From Williamsia phyllosphaerae (lineage in GTDB: Bacteria > Actinomycetota > Actinomycetes > Mycobacteriales > Mycobacteriaceae): a stretch of DNA of 64,000 bases. Location of the stretch: contig NZ_BMCS01000003.1 of the NCBI RefSeq assembly GCF_014635305.1, positions 62,001-126,000 of the forward strand, written 5' to 3'. Under the pieces are notes generated by a model that worked only from the letters and a program-made list of their open reading frames with translations, was not told the origin of the DNA and made no database searches. The first letter of the stretch is position 1. The number at the start of each line of letters is the position of its first letter. A program made the position numbers and the translations under genes. Shown here one piece after another: positions 20,685-29,485 of the stretch.

Positions 20685-23270
20685 TCAGGCGTTGCCCGCG
20701 TCGAACGCCCGGATCCGCAGGGAGCGCGCGACGGTGTCGCGTCCCTCCAGGATGAGACGCCGCAACGCCGGCGGGTGGTCGCCCTCGAGGAACCGGTCGG
20801 CGAGGGCGAGGGACTCCTCGTCCACCGAGAAGCCCGGGTACAGCCCGATGACGACGCTCTGCGCCACCTCGCTGGACCGCCGGCGCCACACATCGGGCAC
20901 TGCCTCGAAGTAGCGCTCGACGTACGGGGCGAGCAGTTCACCCTGCCCCGGCCGCGCGAAGCCGCCGATGACCGATCGCGCGAAGGTGTTCGACAGCGTG
21001 TCGTCCTCGACCGCCTGTTCCCACGCCCACTGCTTCGCCTCGGCGAGCGGACGGGCGGCCTTGGCGCCCGCGGCCTTGCGGGCACCCGCGGAGGTGTTGT
21101 CGCGCTTTGCCTCGGCGTCGATGACCGGTGTGGAGTCCGGATCGGTGTCGATCGCCCCGGCGGTGGCCAGTGCGGTGACGATGCTCCACCGCAGGTCGGT
21201 GTCCACGACGAGTCCCGACAGGCCGTGCTCGGCCGGGTCATCGCCGTCGAGCAGGGCCTTCAGCGTGGTGACGACGTCGTCGCCGACCGAACCGCCGAGC
21301 AGGGCGCCGACGAATGCGAGCTGGTGGTCGGAACCGGGTTCGGCGGCCTGGGCCAACTCCAGCAGGCGCGCGCTGAACCTCGGCCACCCGGTGCTCGCCG
21401 CCCACTCGGGGTCGCTGTATCGGTCGACCGCGGTCTGCGCCTGCATCAGCACGCGCTGGACCACGCCGATCTCGGTCTCGGCGCCGATCCCACGTTCGAC
21501 CAGCTCGACGAAGTCGCGGGCGCGCATGGTCGCGCCGCGGGTCATCTCCCACGCGGCCGACCACACCATGGTCCGGGGGAGTGACTCGGTGATGTCGGCG
21601 ATGCGCTGCGTCGCCGTGGCCAGCGAGTGATCGTCGAGTGCCACCGTGCAGTAGGTCAGGTCGTCGTCGTTGACGAGGATCAGCGCGCCGCGGTCGACAC
21701 CGACCAGCTCGCCGACCTCGGTCCGCTCGCCCTCGACGTCGAGCTCGACCCGCTGTACACGGACCAACTTGCCGTCGGCGTCGTCGTCGTAGATGCCGAC
21801 GGCGATCCGGTGGGTGCGCAGCTCGCCGGCACCCGGGGTGGCCCCCTCCTGGACGACCTCGAACCGGGTGAACTTCCCCGACTCGTCGACGTCGAAGTCG
21901 GCGCGCAGGACGTTGATGCCGGTGGTCCGCAGCCACTGATCACCCCAGTCCGACAGGTCGCGACCCGACGACTTCTCCAGCGCCCCCAGCAGATCGGAGA
22001 ACGTCGCGTTGCCGAACTTGTGGGCGGCGAAGTAGTCGCGGAGGCCGGCGAGGAAGTCCTCCAGACCGACGTAGGCGACGAGCTGCTTGAGCACCGAGGC
22101 GCCCTTGGCGTAGGTGATGCCGTCGAAGTTGACCTCGACCGCGGCGATGTCGGGGATGTCCGCGGCGACCGGGTGTGTGGAGGGCAGCTGGTCCTGGCGG
22201 TACGCCCACGACTTGTCGACCGTCGCGAACGTGGTCCAGGCGCTCTCGTACTCGGTGGCCTCGGACTGGCACAGGACCGACGCGAACGTCGCGAAGGACT
22301 CGTTGAGCCACAGGTCATCCCACCACTTCATGGTGACCAGGTCGCCGAACCACATGTGCGCCATCTCGTGCAGCACCGTCTCGGCGCGACGTTCGTAGAG
22401 CGCCTTGGTCACCTTGGACCGGAAGACGTAGTCCTCCAGATAGGTGACGGCACCGGCGTTCTCCATCGCGCCGGCGTTGAACTCGGGGACGAACAGCTGG
22501 TCGTACTTGCCGAAGGCGTACGGGACACCGAAGTTCCGGTGATAGAAGTCGAATCCCTGCTTGGTCTCGGTGAACAGACGCTCGGGGTCCATGAACTCAC
22601 CCAGCGACGCCCGGCAGTAGATGCCGAGGTCGATCGACCCGTGATCGTCGGTGTAGGTGTCGGTCCACTGCGCGTACGGTCCGGCGATCAGCGCGACCAG
22701 GTAGGTGCTCAGCAACTCGGTGGTGACGAAGGAATGTCTGCCGTCGGCCCCCGAGTTCTCGTCGGCGGCGCCGTTGGAGATGACCTTCCAGTCGGCGGGC
22801 GCGGTGACGGTGACGGTGAAGGTGCCCTTGAGATCCGGCTGGTCGAAGCAGGCGAACATCCGCTTGGCGTCGGCCGTCTCGAACTGCGAATACAGGTACA
22901 CCGATTCGTCGGTGGGGTCGACGAACCGGTGCAGACCCTCGCCGGTGTTCGAGTAGATGCAGTCGGCGACGACGGTCAGCTCGTTGTGCTCGGCCAGGTC
23001 ACCGAGCGCGAGTCCGGCCTCCTCGGTGTAATCCGAGACGTCGATGTCGGTGCCGTTGAGCGTCGCCGAGTGGATGGTCCTCGCGATCACGTCGACGAAG
23101 GTCGACGCGCCCGGCGTCGCGTCGAAGGTGACCGTGCTGGTCGACCGGAAGGTCTCGACACCGGGTTTCCCGTTGCCGTCGGTCAGATCGAGATCGATTG
23201 TGTAGGTGTGGACCGAGATTGTCGCCGATCGTTCGGCGGCCTGGTCGCGGGTCAGATTGGGTGCGCTCAC
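20685..23270 (-). CDS. pepN: Aminopeptidase N (M1 family)
   Basis: 861 residues. The M1 zinc aminopeptidase signature is complete: GAMEN at 267-271 for substrate N-terminus binding, and HEMAH-x18-E with zinc ligands His301, His305 and Glu324 and catalytic Glu302. The C-terminal half is the helical ERAP1-like domain. It removes N-terminal residues from peptides in the cytoplasm. The GTG at 23270 has GGGGAAAC upstream and gives the usual start SAPNLTRDQAAERSATISVH. The adjacent redox gene is divergent, separated by about 170 bases. Confidence 0.95.
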   Translation of the reverse strand: MSAPNLTRDQAAERSATISVHTYTIDLDLTDGNGKPGVETFRSTSTVTFDATPGASTFVDVIARTIHSATLNGTDIDVSDYTEEAGLALGDLAEHNELTVVADCIYSNTGEGLHRFVDPTDESVYLYSQFETADAKRMFACFDQPDLKGTFTVTVTAPADWKVISNGAADENSGADGRHSFVTTELLSTYLVALIAGPYAQWTDTYTDDHGSIDLGIYCRASLGEFMDPERLFTETKQGFDFYHRNFGVPYAFGKYDQLFVPEFNAGAMENAGAVTYLEDYVFRSKVTKALYERRAETVLHEMAHMWFGDLVTMKWWDDLWLNESFATFASVLCQSEATEYESAWTTFATVDKSWAYRQDQLPSTHPVAADIPDIAAVEVNFDGITYAKGASVLKQLVAYVGLEDFLAGLRDYFAAHKFGNATFSDLLGALEKSSGRDLSDWGDQWLRTTGINVLRADFDVDESGKFTRFEVVQEGATPGAGELRTHRIAVGIYDDDADGKLVRVQRVELDVEGERTEVGELVGVDRGALILVNDDDLTYCTVALDDHSLATATQRIADITESLPRTMVWSAAWEMTRGATMRARDFVELVERGIGAETEIGVVQRVLMQAQTAVDRYSDPEWAASTGWPRFSARLLELAQAAEPGSDHQLAFVGALLGGSVGDDVVTTLKALLDGDDPAEHGLSGLVVDTDLRWSIVTALATAGAIDTDPDSTPVIDAEAKRDNTSAGARKAAGAKAARPLAEAKQWAWEQAVEDDTLSNTFARSVIGGFARPGQGELLAPYVERYFEAVPDVWRRRSSEVAQSVVIGLYPGFSVDEESLALADRFLEGDHPPALRRLILEGRDTVARSLRIRAFDAGNA

Positions 23271-23344
23271 GATGTTTCCCCTGGTCGTGTCTGGTGTCAG
23301 CCGTGTCTGGTGTCCCCACACACTTACCGCATCTGATCCGGAGG

Positions 23345-23369
23345 GGAATTACCGAGGCCGACGTAGGTT
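23345..23369 (+). promoter_or_regulatory. SigH-type (ECF) promoter
   Basis: GGAAT at 23345-23349 and GGTTG at 23366-23370 are separated by 16 bases, matching the SigH/SigR consensus GGAAY-N16-20-SGTT of thiol-oxidative-stress promoters. The downstream gene is a homologue of Rv2466c, known to belong to the SigH regulon in M. tuberculosis. The transcript would start near 23377, 66 bases before the ATG. Confidence 0.6.
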
Positions 23370-23442
23370 GTAACCGGAGAGCAGCGCCCGCCGTCCGCGG
23401 TGGGCATCGACAACTCACCATTCGCCGAGCGAGGAGTCATCC

Positions 23443-24090
23443 ATGACCGCGACAGCCGACCAGACCACCACGACCGGGACCGACAGCACACGCGACCGCG
23501 TCGACTTCTGGCTCGATCCCCTGTGCCCGTGGTGCTGGATCACCTCGCGATGGATCCTCGAGGTCGAGAAGGTCCGCGACATCGACGTCGAATTCCACAT
23601 CATGAGCCTGGCCGTTCTCAACGAGGGCAAGGACATCCCGGCCTCGTACGCGGAGAAGCTCAAGGATGCGTGGCGCCCGGTGCGCGTGCTGCAGGCCGCG
23701 GTGGACGCCCACGGCCACGAGGTTCTCGACCCGCTGTACACCGCGATGGGCACCCAGATCCACAACAACGGCGTCGAGGACTTCGACGAGGCCATCGCCG
23801 CCTCGCTGTCCGAGGCCGGACTGCCCGCCGAGCTGGCGAAGGCCGCGGACTCCACCGAGTTCGACGAGACCATCCGCGCCAGCCACCACGAGGGCATGGA
23901 CAAGGTCGGCGACGACGTCGGCACCCCGACCATCCACATCAACAACGTCGCGTTCTTCGGACCGGTGCTGTCGCGCATCCCGCGCGGTGACGACGCCGGA
24001 CGGGTCTGGGACGGCGCGGTGCTGCTCTCGAGCTACCCTCACTTCTACGAGCTCAAGCGCAGCCGCAACGAGAACCCGCAGTTCGACTGA
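23443..24090 (+). CDS. Mycothiol-dependent DsbA-family oxidoreductase/nitroreductase (Rv2466c-like)
   Basis: 215 residues. Thioredoxin-like fold with an inserted helical domain, and a CPWC active site ([19 protein letters not shown]) near residue 28. The conserved cis-Pro region is [20 protein letters not shown]. Homologues use mycothiol (hence mrx2/DSBA-like) and, in M. tuberculosis, activate nitro prodrugs. The host must therefore make mycothiol, consistent with an actinobacterium. The gene has its own stress-type promoter and lies divergent from pepN, upstream of rpiB. Confidence 0.9.
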   Translation: MTATADQTTTTGTDSTRDRVDFWLDPLCPWCWITSRWILEVEKVRDIDVEFHIMSLAVLNEGKDIPASYAEKLKDAWRPVRVLQAAVDAHGHEVLDPLYTAMGTQIHNNGVEDFDEAIAASLSEAGLPAELAKAADSTEFDETIRASHHEGMDKVGDDVGTPTIHINNVAFFGPVLSRIPRGDDAGRVWDGAVLLSSYPHFYELKRSRNENPQFD

Positions 24091-24127
24091 GCACCGCACA
24101 GGCCGACGCGCATGACGAGATGACAGA

Positions 24128-24610
24128 ATGGTCGTCATGCGCGTTTACCTGGGTGCCGACCACGCCGGCTTTGAACTCAAGAACCTGATCGCCGACCACC
24201 TGAAGGCGGCGGGACACGACGTCACCGACTGTGGTGCCCATGCCTACGACGCACTCGACGACTACCCGGCGTTCTGCGTCGCCGCCGCCGCCGCGACGGT
24301 GGCCGATCCCGGCAGCCTGGGAATCGTGTTGGGCGGCAGCGGGAACGGCGAACAGATCGCGGCCAACAAGGTCCCGGGCGCCCGCTGCGCGCTCGCGTGG
24401 AGTGTAGAGACCGCGCAACTCGCGCGGCAGCACAACAACGCGCAGCTGATCGGTATCGGCGGGCGGATGCACACCACCGAGCAGGCCCTGGCCATCGTCG
24501 ACGCGTTCTTGTCGACCGCGTGGTCCGACGAGCCGCGCCACCAGCGCCGCATCGACATCCTCGCCGAGTACGAGCGAACGGGACAGGCCCCCGCCCTGCC
24601 CGCGAACTGA
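24128..24610 (+). CDS. rpiB: Ribose-5-phosphate isomerase B
   Basis: 160 residues. RpiB signature VYLGADHAGFELK, then VLGGSGNGEQIAANKVPGAR with the base Glu75, and HNNAQLIGIGGRMH. It interconverts ribose-5-phosphate and ribulose-5-phosphate in the pentose phosphate pathway. With the ATG at 24128 the glutamate falls at residue 75, its number in the M. tuberculosis enzyme, which supports this start over the ATG nine bases later. It ends six bases before the glycosylase gene. Confidence 0.95.
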   Translation: MVVMRVYLGADHAGFELKNLIADHLKAAGHDVTDCGAHAYDALDDYPAFCVAAAAATVADPGSLGIVLGGSGNGEQIAANKVPGARCALAWSVETAQLARQHNNAQLIGIGGRMHTTEQALAIVDAFLSTAWSDEPRHQRRIDILAEYERTGQAPALPAN

Positions 24611-24616
24611 GGGCGG

Positions 24617-25411
24617 ATGCCCGAGGGTCACACGATCCACCGACTGGCTCGACTGCACCACCGCCGCTATCGCGGACAGGCGCTGCGCGTCAGCAGTCCC
24701 CAGGGTCGTTTCGTCGACGAGGCGAGCGCCCTCGACGGTCAGGTGTTCCGCGCCGCGGAGGCCTGGGGCAAGCATCTGCTGCATCACTACGATTCCGGTG
24801 CGATGGTGCACATCCACCTCGGGTTGTACGGCAAGTTCTCCGACGTGAAGGCGCCGATGCCCGCGCCGGTGGGTCAGGTGCGGTTGCGGATCGAGGGCGA
24901 CGATCACGGCGGTGACCTCCGTGGGCCGACCGCCTGCGAGATGTACACCCCGGAGGATCTCGACGCATTGGTCGCCCGCCTCGGCCCGGACCCGTTGCGC
25001 AAAGACGCCGATCCGGACAAGGCCTTTCGGCGGATCCACAAGTCCAAGCGCGCCCTGGGCGCGATGCTCATGGATCAGAAGATCGTCGCCGGGATCGGCA
25101 ACGTGTACCGCGCCGAGGTCCTCTTCCGCGCGGGAGTGCACCCGATGCGGATCGGCACCGCAGTCGACCACGATGTGTGGCAACGGATGTGGCGCGACAC
25201 CGTCGAACTGATGGATGTGGGCGTCCGCAAGGGGAAGATCATCACGATCCGCCCGGACGACGACCACGGCGTGCGGGGACCGCGTGGGCGACCGCGAAGC
25301 TACGTCTATCGGCGGCGCGGTGAGCCGTGTCGGGTCTGCGGGAACACGATCCTCGGGGAGATCATGGAGGGACGCAATCTCTTCTGGTGTCCCAGCTGCC
25401 AACCCGACTGA
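24617..25411 (+). CDS. nei: Fpg/Nei-family DNA glycosylase
   Basis: 264 residues. Starts MPEGHTIHRLA, with Pro2 and Glu3 as the catalytic pair of endonuclease VIII-type enzymes. The helix-two-turn-helix with VAGIGNVYRAEVLF is near residue 155, and the C-terminal zinc finger CRVCGN...CPSC ends the protein. It excises oxidised pyrimidines and nicks at the abasic site. The lysine-rich, Nei-like loop and position after rpiB fit Rv2464c. Probably cotranscribed with rpiB (6-base gap). Confidence 0.93.
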   Translation: MPEGHTIHRLARLHHRRYRGQALRVSSPQGRFVDEASALDGQVFRAAEAWGKHLLHHYDSGAMVHIHLGLYGKFSDVKAPMPAPVGQVRLRIEGDDHGGDLRGPTACEMYTPEDLDALVARLGPDPLRKDADPDKAFRRIHKSKRALGAMLMDQKIVAGIGNVYRAEVLFRAGVHPMRIGTAVDHDVWQRMWRDTVELMDVGVRKGKIITIRPDDDHGVRGPRGRPRSYVYRRRGEPCRVCGNTILGEIMEGRNLFWCPSCQPD

Positions 25412-25491
25412 CACCTCCCCGCCGCGGTTTCGCAGAGAATCCTCAGGGTTGCGGCCGTCGATCTCTCAGGTACACGGGCGATGATCGGGCC

Positions 25492-26358
25492 ATGACCACA
25501 GTGACCGTTCTGGCCGTCGGCGGGACCGGCGAGTCCTTCCCCGACGACCCCCGCACCGACGTCACCGGTCTGCTCGCCGGTGTGACCGACCGGCTCGACG
25601 ACCGCTTCTGGAGTCGGTGGGTGGGGTATCCGTCCAGCTACGGCCCGGTGCCCGTACGCCAGGGCATGAGCTTCGCCGCCAGCGTCGCGGTGGGCGCGGC
25701 CGAGCTGCTATCGGTGATCGCGGAGACACCGGGACCGATCATGCTGATCGGGTACTCCCAGGGCTGCGTCGTCGTCCGGGAGGCGCTGGACGCGGACGGT
25801 GTCGATCCCTCGGACGTCGCCCGGGTGATCGGGATCGGTCTCGTCGCCGACCCGCACCAGCCGCCGGGCGTCGTGGACGGGTGCGCGGGCTCCGGTGTCG
25901 CGGGTCCGGGACGAGACCTCCCCGACGGGGTCGCCACGCTGTGGATCGCCGATCCCGCAGACATGATCTGCAATGCCGACGCCGACTCGCTGGTGCGCGA
26001 CGTCGCCGACCTGACCGGGGCGTTGTCGCTCGGCGACCTCGTCGGATGGCTGCGCCGAACCTGGGAGACCCTGCGACGCAACGCCTTCCAGAACGCCGCC
26101 CGTACCTCGATCCGACCCCGGCAGTGGCGGCGCGACCTCACCCGGTTGCGGCGACTGGTGCTCGACGTCCTCGGCTACCTGCCCGCCCTGATCGTGATCG
26201 GGGGATTGCGGGTCCGCAACCGCCGCGGCGGCCGTCACACCGCGTACGCGTCCGAACCGCTGGGCGGCCGCGGTGACCACCCCGGCGTGGTCGTACTCGC
26301 CAAGTGGCTCCAGGTGCAGGCCACGTTCGCCACCGGTATGACGTCCGACGCCGCCTGA
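25492..26358 (+). CDS. Serine alpha/beta-hydrolase of PE-PPE/lysin B-like type
   Basis: 288 residues. TVLAVGGTGES opens the fold and the nucleophile elbow is IGYSQGCVVV (Ser near 90). A candidate acid is in WIADPADMICN, and a candidate histidine lies near the C-terminus in RGDHPGVVVLAKWL. The pattern resembles the PE-PPE/cutinase-like serine esterases and mycobacteriophage lysin B, which cleave mycolate esters; the substrate here is not known. No signal peptide is apparent, so it may act inside the cell. The ATG at 25492 is preceded by a weak purine stretch. It stands alone. Confidence 0.7.
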   Translation: MTTVTVLAVGGTGESFPDDPRTDVTGLLAGVTDRLDDRFWSRWVGYPSSYGPVPVRQGMSFAASVAVGAAELLSVIAETPGPIMLIGYSQGCVVVREALDADGVDPSDVARVIGIGLVADPHQPPGVVDGCAGSGVAGPGRDLPDGVATLWIADPADMICNADADSLVRDVADLTGALSLGDLVGWLRRTWETLRRNAFQNAARTSIRPRQWRRDLTRLRRLVLDVLGYLPALIVIGGLRVRNRRGGRHTAYASEPLGGRGDHPGVVVLAKWLQVQATFATGMTSDAA

Positions 26359-26480
26359 GGGCTGCGGATCGGCGCACTGGCGTATCCGCCGGAATTCACC
26401 CGCTCGACATGTGCGCATGTCCGGCGTGGGTGAGACTGATGCCAGTTGCGCCGATGTCGCGCGGGAAGCGGAGTTGAACT

Positions 26481-27914
26481 GTGGATCATTACGACCTGGT
26501 TGTGATCGGTTCGGGCCCGGCCGGGCAGAAAGCGGCCATCGCGGCCGCCAAACTCGGCAAGAGCGCGGCCGTGGTGGAACGACGGGACATGGTGGGCGGG
26601 GTGTGCATCAACACCGGCACCGTCCCGTCGAAGACGATGCGCGAGGCCGTGCTCTACCTGACCGGCCTGAGTCAGCGAGAGCTCTACGGTCAGTCCTACC
26701 GACTCAAGCACGACATCACCGTCACCGACCTGTCGGCGCGCACCGCGCACGTGGTCAACAAGGAGATCGACGTCATCCAGAGCCAACTCACCCGCAACCG
26801 GGTGGCGTTGCTGATCGGTAGCGCCAGATTCACCGGCTCGCACGAGATCTCGATCGACGGTCCGGACGGCGAGCGCAAGGTCATCACCGCCGACCACATC
26901 GTGATCGCCGTCGGGACCCGCCCGGCGCGACCGTCCTCGGTGGAGTTCGACGGCGCGACCATCGTCGACTCCGACCAGATCCTGGGGATGAGTCACGTCC
27001 CGCAGTCGATGGTGGTCGTGGGCGCCGGCGTCATCGGGATCGAGTACGCGTCGATGTTCGCCGCCCTCGGTACCAAGGTGACCGTGGTCGAGAAGCGCGC
27101 GAACATGTTGGAGTTCTGCGACCGTGAGATCGTCGAGGCCCTGCAGTACCAACTGCGCGAACGCGGTGTGACGTTCCGCTTCTCCGAGTCGGTCAAGACC
27201 GTGGAGAAACACCCCGGGGGAACCCTCACGATCCTCGAGTCGGGCAAGAAGATCCCGGCCGACACCGTCTTGTATTCCGCAGGCCGACAGGGGGTCACCG
27301 ACGAACTCGACGTCGCGAAGGCAGGACTGCAGGGCAACGAGCGCGGACGCCTCGAGGTCAACGAGAACTTCCAGACCGAGGTCGAACACATCTACGCCGT
27401 CGGCGACGTCATCGGGTTCCCGGCGCTGGCCGCGACATCGATGGAACAGGGCCGCCGCGCTGCCTATCACGCGTTCGGCGAACCCGCGGGCGACGTCGAC
27501 CCCATCCAGCCCATCGGGATCTACGCGATCCCGGAGGTGAGCTTCGTGGGCAAGACCGAGGACGAGCTGACCGCGGAGAACGTGCCCTTCGAAGTGGGGG
27601 TGGCCCGCTATCGGGAGCTCGCTCGGGGCGCCATCATGGGCGACTCGTACGGGATGCTCAAGCTGCTGGTCCACGCCACCGACCGGAGCCTGCTGGGGGT
27701 TCACGTGTTCGGCAGCAACGCAGCCGAACTGGTACACATCGGCCAGACCGTGATGGGGTGCGGCGGCACCGTCGACTACCTGGTGGGCGCGGTCTTCAAC
27801 TACCCGACACTCGCCGAGGGCTACAAGGTCGCCGCCCTGGACGCGGTGAACAAGATGCGCGCGATCTCGCGGGTCACCGGTGCTGGCAACGGACACGACC
27901 TGGGGGCCGAGTGA
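26481..27914 (+). CDS. sthA: Soluble pyridine nucleotide transhydrogenase (Si-specific)
   Basis: 477 residues, flavoprotein disulfide-reductase fold. [17 protein letters not shown] binds [19 protein letters not shown] replaces the redox disulfide (only one Cys, the second position is Thr, as in SthA), and [19 protein letters not shown] binds NAD(P). The [20 protein letters not shown] motif and the C-terminal dimer domain are present. It transfers hydride between NADPH and NAD+. The missing second cysteine separates it from lipoamide or mycothione reductases. GTG start at 26481. Confidence 0.93.
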   Translation: MDHYDLVVIGSGPAGQKAAIAAAKLGKSAAVVERRDMVGGVCINTGTVPSKTMREAVLYLTGLSQRELYGQSYRLKHDITVTDLSARTAHVVNKEIDVIQSQLTRNRVALLIGSARFTGSHEISIDGPDGERKVITADHIVIAVGTRPARPSSVEFDGATIVDSDQILGMSHVPQSMVVVGAGVIGIEYASMFAALGTKVTVVEKRANMLEFCDREIVEALQYQLRERGVTFRFSESVKTVEKHPGGTLTILESGKKIPADTVLYSAGRQGVTDELDVAKAGLQGNERGRLEVNENFQTEVEHIYAVGDVIGFPALAATSMEQGRRAAYHAFGEPAGDVDPIQPIGIYAIPEVSFVGKTEDELTAENVPFEVGVARYRELARGAIMGDSYGMLKLLVHATDRSLLGVHVFGSNAAELVHIGQTVMGCGGTVDYLVGAVFNYPTLAEGYKVAALDAVNKMRAISRVTGAGNGHDLGAE

Positions 27915-27934
27915 CCGGGTAGGGCACAACAAAA

Positions 27935-27968
27935 ATCCGGGCGGACCGCGTGTGCGGCCCGCCCGGAT
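27935..27968 (-). terminator. Intrinsic terminator
   Basis: Stem ATCCGGGCGG/CCGCCCGGAT continued by CCGC/GCGG with a GTGT-type loop. Read on the minus strand it is followed directly by TTTTTGTTG, so it ends the L,D-transpeptidase transcript; it probably also stops sthA from the other side. Confidence 0.8.
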
Positions 27969-27987
27969 CTTGCTGTGTCAGTAGGGG

Positions 27988-28686
27988 TCAGCTGCCCTGG
28001 ACGTACTGGCCGCCGACGGTCCCGCGCACCACGATCGGGGTGCCGGTGGGGAAGTTGTCGAACGCCCACTTGCCGTTCTCGGTGCTCACGTTGATGCAGC
28101 CGTGGCTCACGTTGGACTTGCCCTGCTGCGCCACCGACCACGGTGCCGCGTGCAGGAAGATGCCGTCGAAGCTCATCCGGATGGCGTACTCGACGTAGGT
28201 GCGGTAGCCCTCCGCGGAGTCGACCGGGACGCCGTACGTGGACGAATCCATGTACATGTCGCGGTACTTCTCCTTGGTGAAGTACGTGCCGTTCGGCGTC
28301 GGGTGATCGTTCGACCCCATCGAGATGGGCATCTTGCGCACGATCTTGCCGTTGTGCCAGACGGTCAGCTCTTTGGTGGCGTCGTCGGCCAGGGCGACCC
28401 AGCCGGTCTTCGTGGCCACCGGCGGAGCCGGCTCGACCGGGACCGGTACCGGAGCGGGCTCCGGGGTGGTCTTCGGCGCGGGTGCGGGGGGAAGGATGGG
28501 CTTGAGGAAGTCCGGGACCGGCACACCCGGCAGGCCGGGGATGGTGGGCTGCGGGGCCACGGGGGCGGCGCTCGCAGCGGACGGGACGGCCACGATGGCG
28601 AGCACGACGCCGAACATGACCATGAGAAGACGCGTCATCAGACGCGGACGCCCTGCGGCGCTACGGGTGGACTTGGGAGTCAGCAC
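27988..28686 (-). CDS. L,D-transpeptidase (YkuD domain), exported
   Basis: 232 residues. Signal peptide: basic n-region, hydrophobic LLMVMFGVVLAIVAV, cleavage after an AxA-like SAASA. A proline-rich linker (about residues 45-95) leads to the YkuD catalytic domain, which ends with SHGCINVS; the Cys near 197 is the nucleophile and the His two before it the base. It makes 3-3 cross-links in peptidoglycan or attaches proteins to it, outside the membrane. GTG 28686 gives a good signal peptide; ATG 28638 would shorten it. It shares a terminator region with sthA. Confidence 0.92.
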   Translation of the reverse strand: MLTPKSTRSAAGRPRLMTRLLMVMFGVVLAIVAVPSAASAAPVAPQPTIPGLPGVPVPDFLKPILPPAPAPKTTPEPAPVPVPVEPAPPVATKTGWVALADDATKELTVWHNGKIVRKMPISMGSNDHPTPNGTYFTKEKYRDMYMDSSTYGVPVDSAEGYRTYVEYAIRMSFDGIFLHAAPWSVAQQGKSNVSHGCINVSTENGKWAFDNFPTGTPIVVRGTVGGQYVQGS

Positions 28687-28891
28687 GAGTTCGTGACCTA
28701 ACCTTCGCTCAGGGAACAACGGACAGCGCGAGACCCCACGCGCTGTTACATCGTGACACGGGTACGGGGGTGCTCCAAGCCGAATCGTGACCGTTTTGTG
28801 GCTCAAGTGTATTTGTGTGGCTGAAGTCACCGTGTGTGGTGCCGGATTGGTACGGCCGGCGGGGAGACCCCGATCACATGAACGGCCGGAT

Positions 28892-29194
28892 CTACAGAGA
28901 CAGCGGGATCGTCCTCGAGTAGATCGTCTTGACCGGTGCCTCGGTGACGATGTCTCCGAGTCCGCTGCGGCCCTCGGGGGTGAGGCGCCACTGCGCGTAG
29001 GCGTCGTGGTCGGCGGTGGTGGACCACTGCTCGACGATGATCACGTGTGCCGGGTCGGCGTCGTCGACGATCGCCTCGAGTCCGAGATTGCCCGGCCATG
29101 CCCGCGTCGCGGTCAGGGTCTCGCTGAGGATGTCGGCGATGCGGTCGAGCGCAGCGGGATCGATGTGGAGGTCGAGGAGCACGGTTGTCGTCAT
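28892..29194 (-). CDS. Antibiotic biosynthesis monooxygenase (ABM)-domain protein
   Basis: 100 residues. TTTVLLDLHIDPAALDRIAD, then GNLGLEAIVDDADPAHVIIV and EQWSTTADHDAYAQWRLTPE follow the ferredoxin-like ABM/YgiN pattern. Such small dimeric proteins act as cofactor-free oxygenases or as binding proteins; the substrate is unknown. It is the last host gene before the prophage junction, 104 bases away. Confidence 0.85.
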   Translation of the reverse strand: MTTTVLLDLHIDPAALDRIADILSETLTATRAWPGNLGLEAIVDDADPAHVIIVEQWSTTADHDAYAQWRLTPEGRSGLGDIVTEAPVKTIYSRTIPLSL

Positions 29195-29297
29195 GCTCGC
29201 CTCAACGCCGGGGACGGGAGGCCATTCCCGCATCGGTCTGTCCGACGAGAAGACCCCGACCGCGCCGGGCGCAATCGGGGTCTTCTCCTCATCGGTG

Positions 29298-29338
29298 AGC
29301 GGGTGACGGGAATCGAACCCGCGTAGCTAGTTTGGAAG
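29298..29338 (-). tRNA. attL: 3' half of a tRNA-Gly (TCC) gene
   Basis: Read on the minus strand: CTTCCAA anticodon loop (TCC), ACTAG stem strand, complete T arm CGGGT-TCGATTC-CCG, and acceptor strand CACCCGC with discriminator T. The 5' half is absent; the sequence diverges right at the anticodon loop. This is the classical left junction of a phage that integrates into a tRNA, where the core is the 3' half of the gene. The intact tRNA should be rebuilt at the right junction, outside the window. CCA is not encoded. Confidence 0.85.
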
Positions 29339-29361
29339 ATACCCGCAAGTGGTATGCTGAA

Positions 29362-29456
29362 GCAGGTCAGGAACACAAACCCGCAGGTCAGAACTGCTGG
29401 CGTGGAATGGGTCTACACATTCGTGAGTGAGATAGTGTGTACTTATTGTGTGTACT
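29362..29456 (+). repeat. Direct repeats, probable integrase arm-type sites
   Basis: GCAGGTCAG occurs at 29362-29370 and 29383-29391, and GTGTGTACT at 29435-29443 and 29448-29456. They lie between the attachment core and the integrase start, where tyrosine integrases bind arm sites. The second pair may alternatively belong to the int promoter. Confidence 0.45.
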
Positions 29457-29485
29457 GATTCGCGAACGGTGACCAGGAGGCGGCA

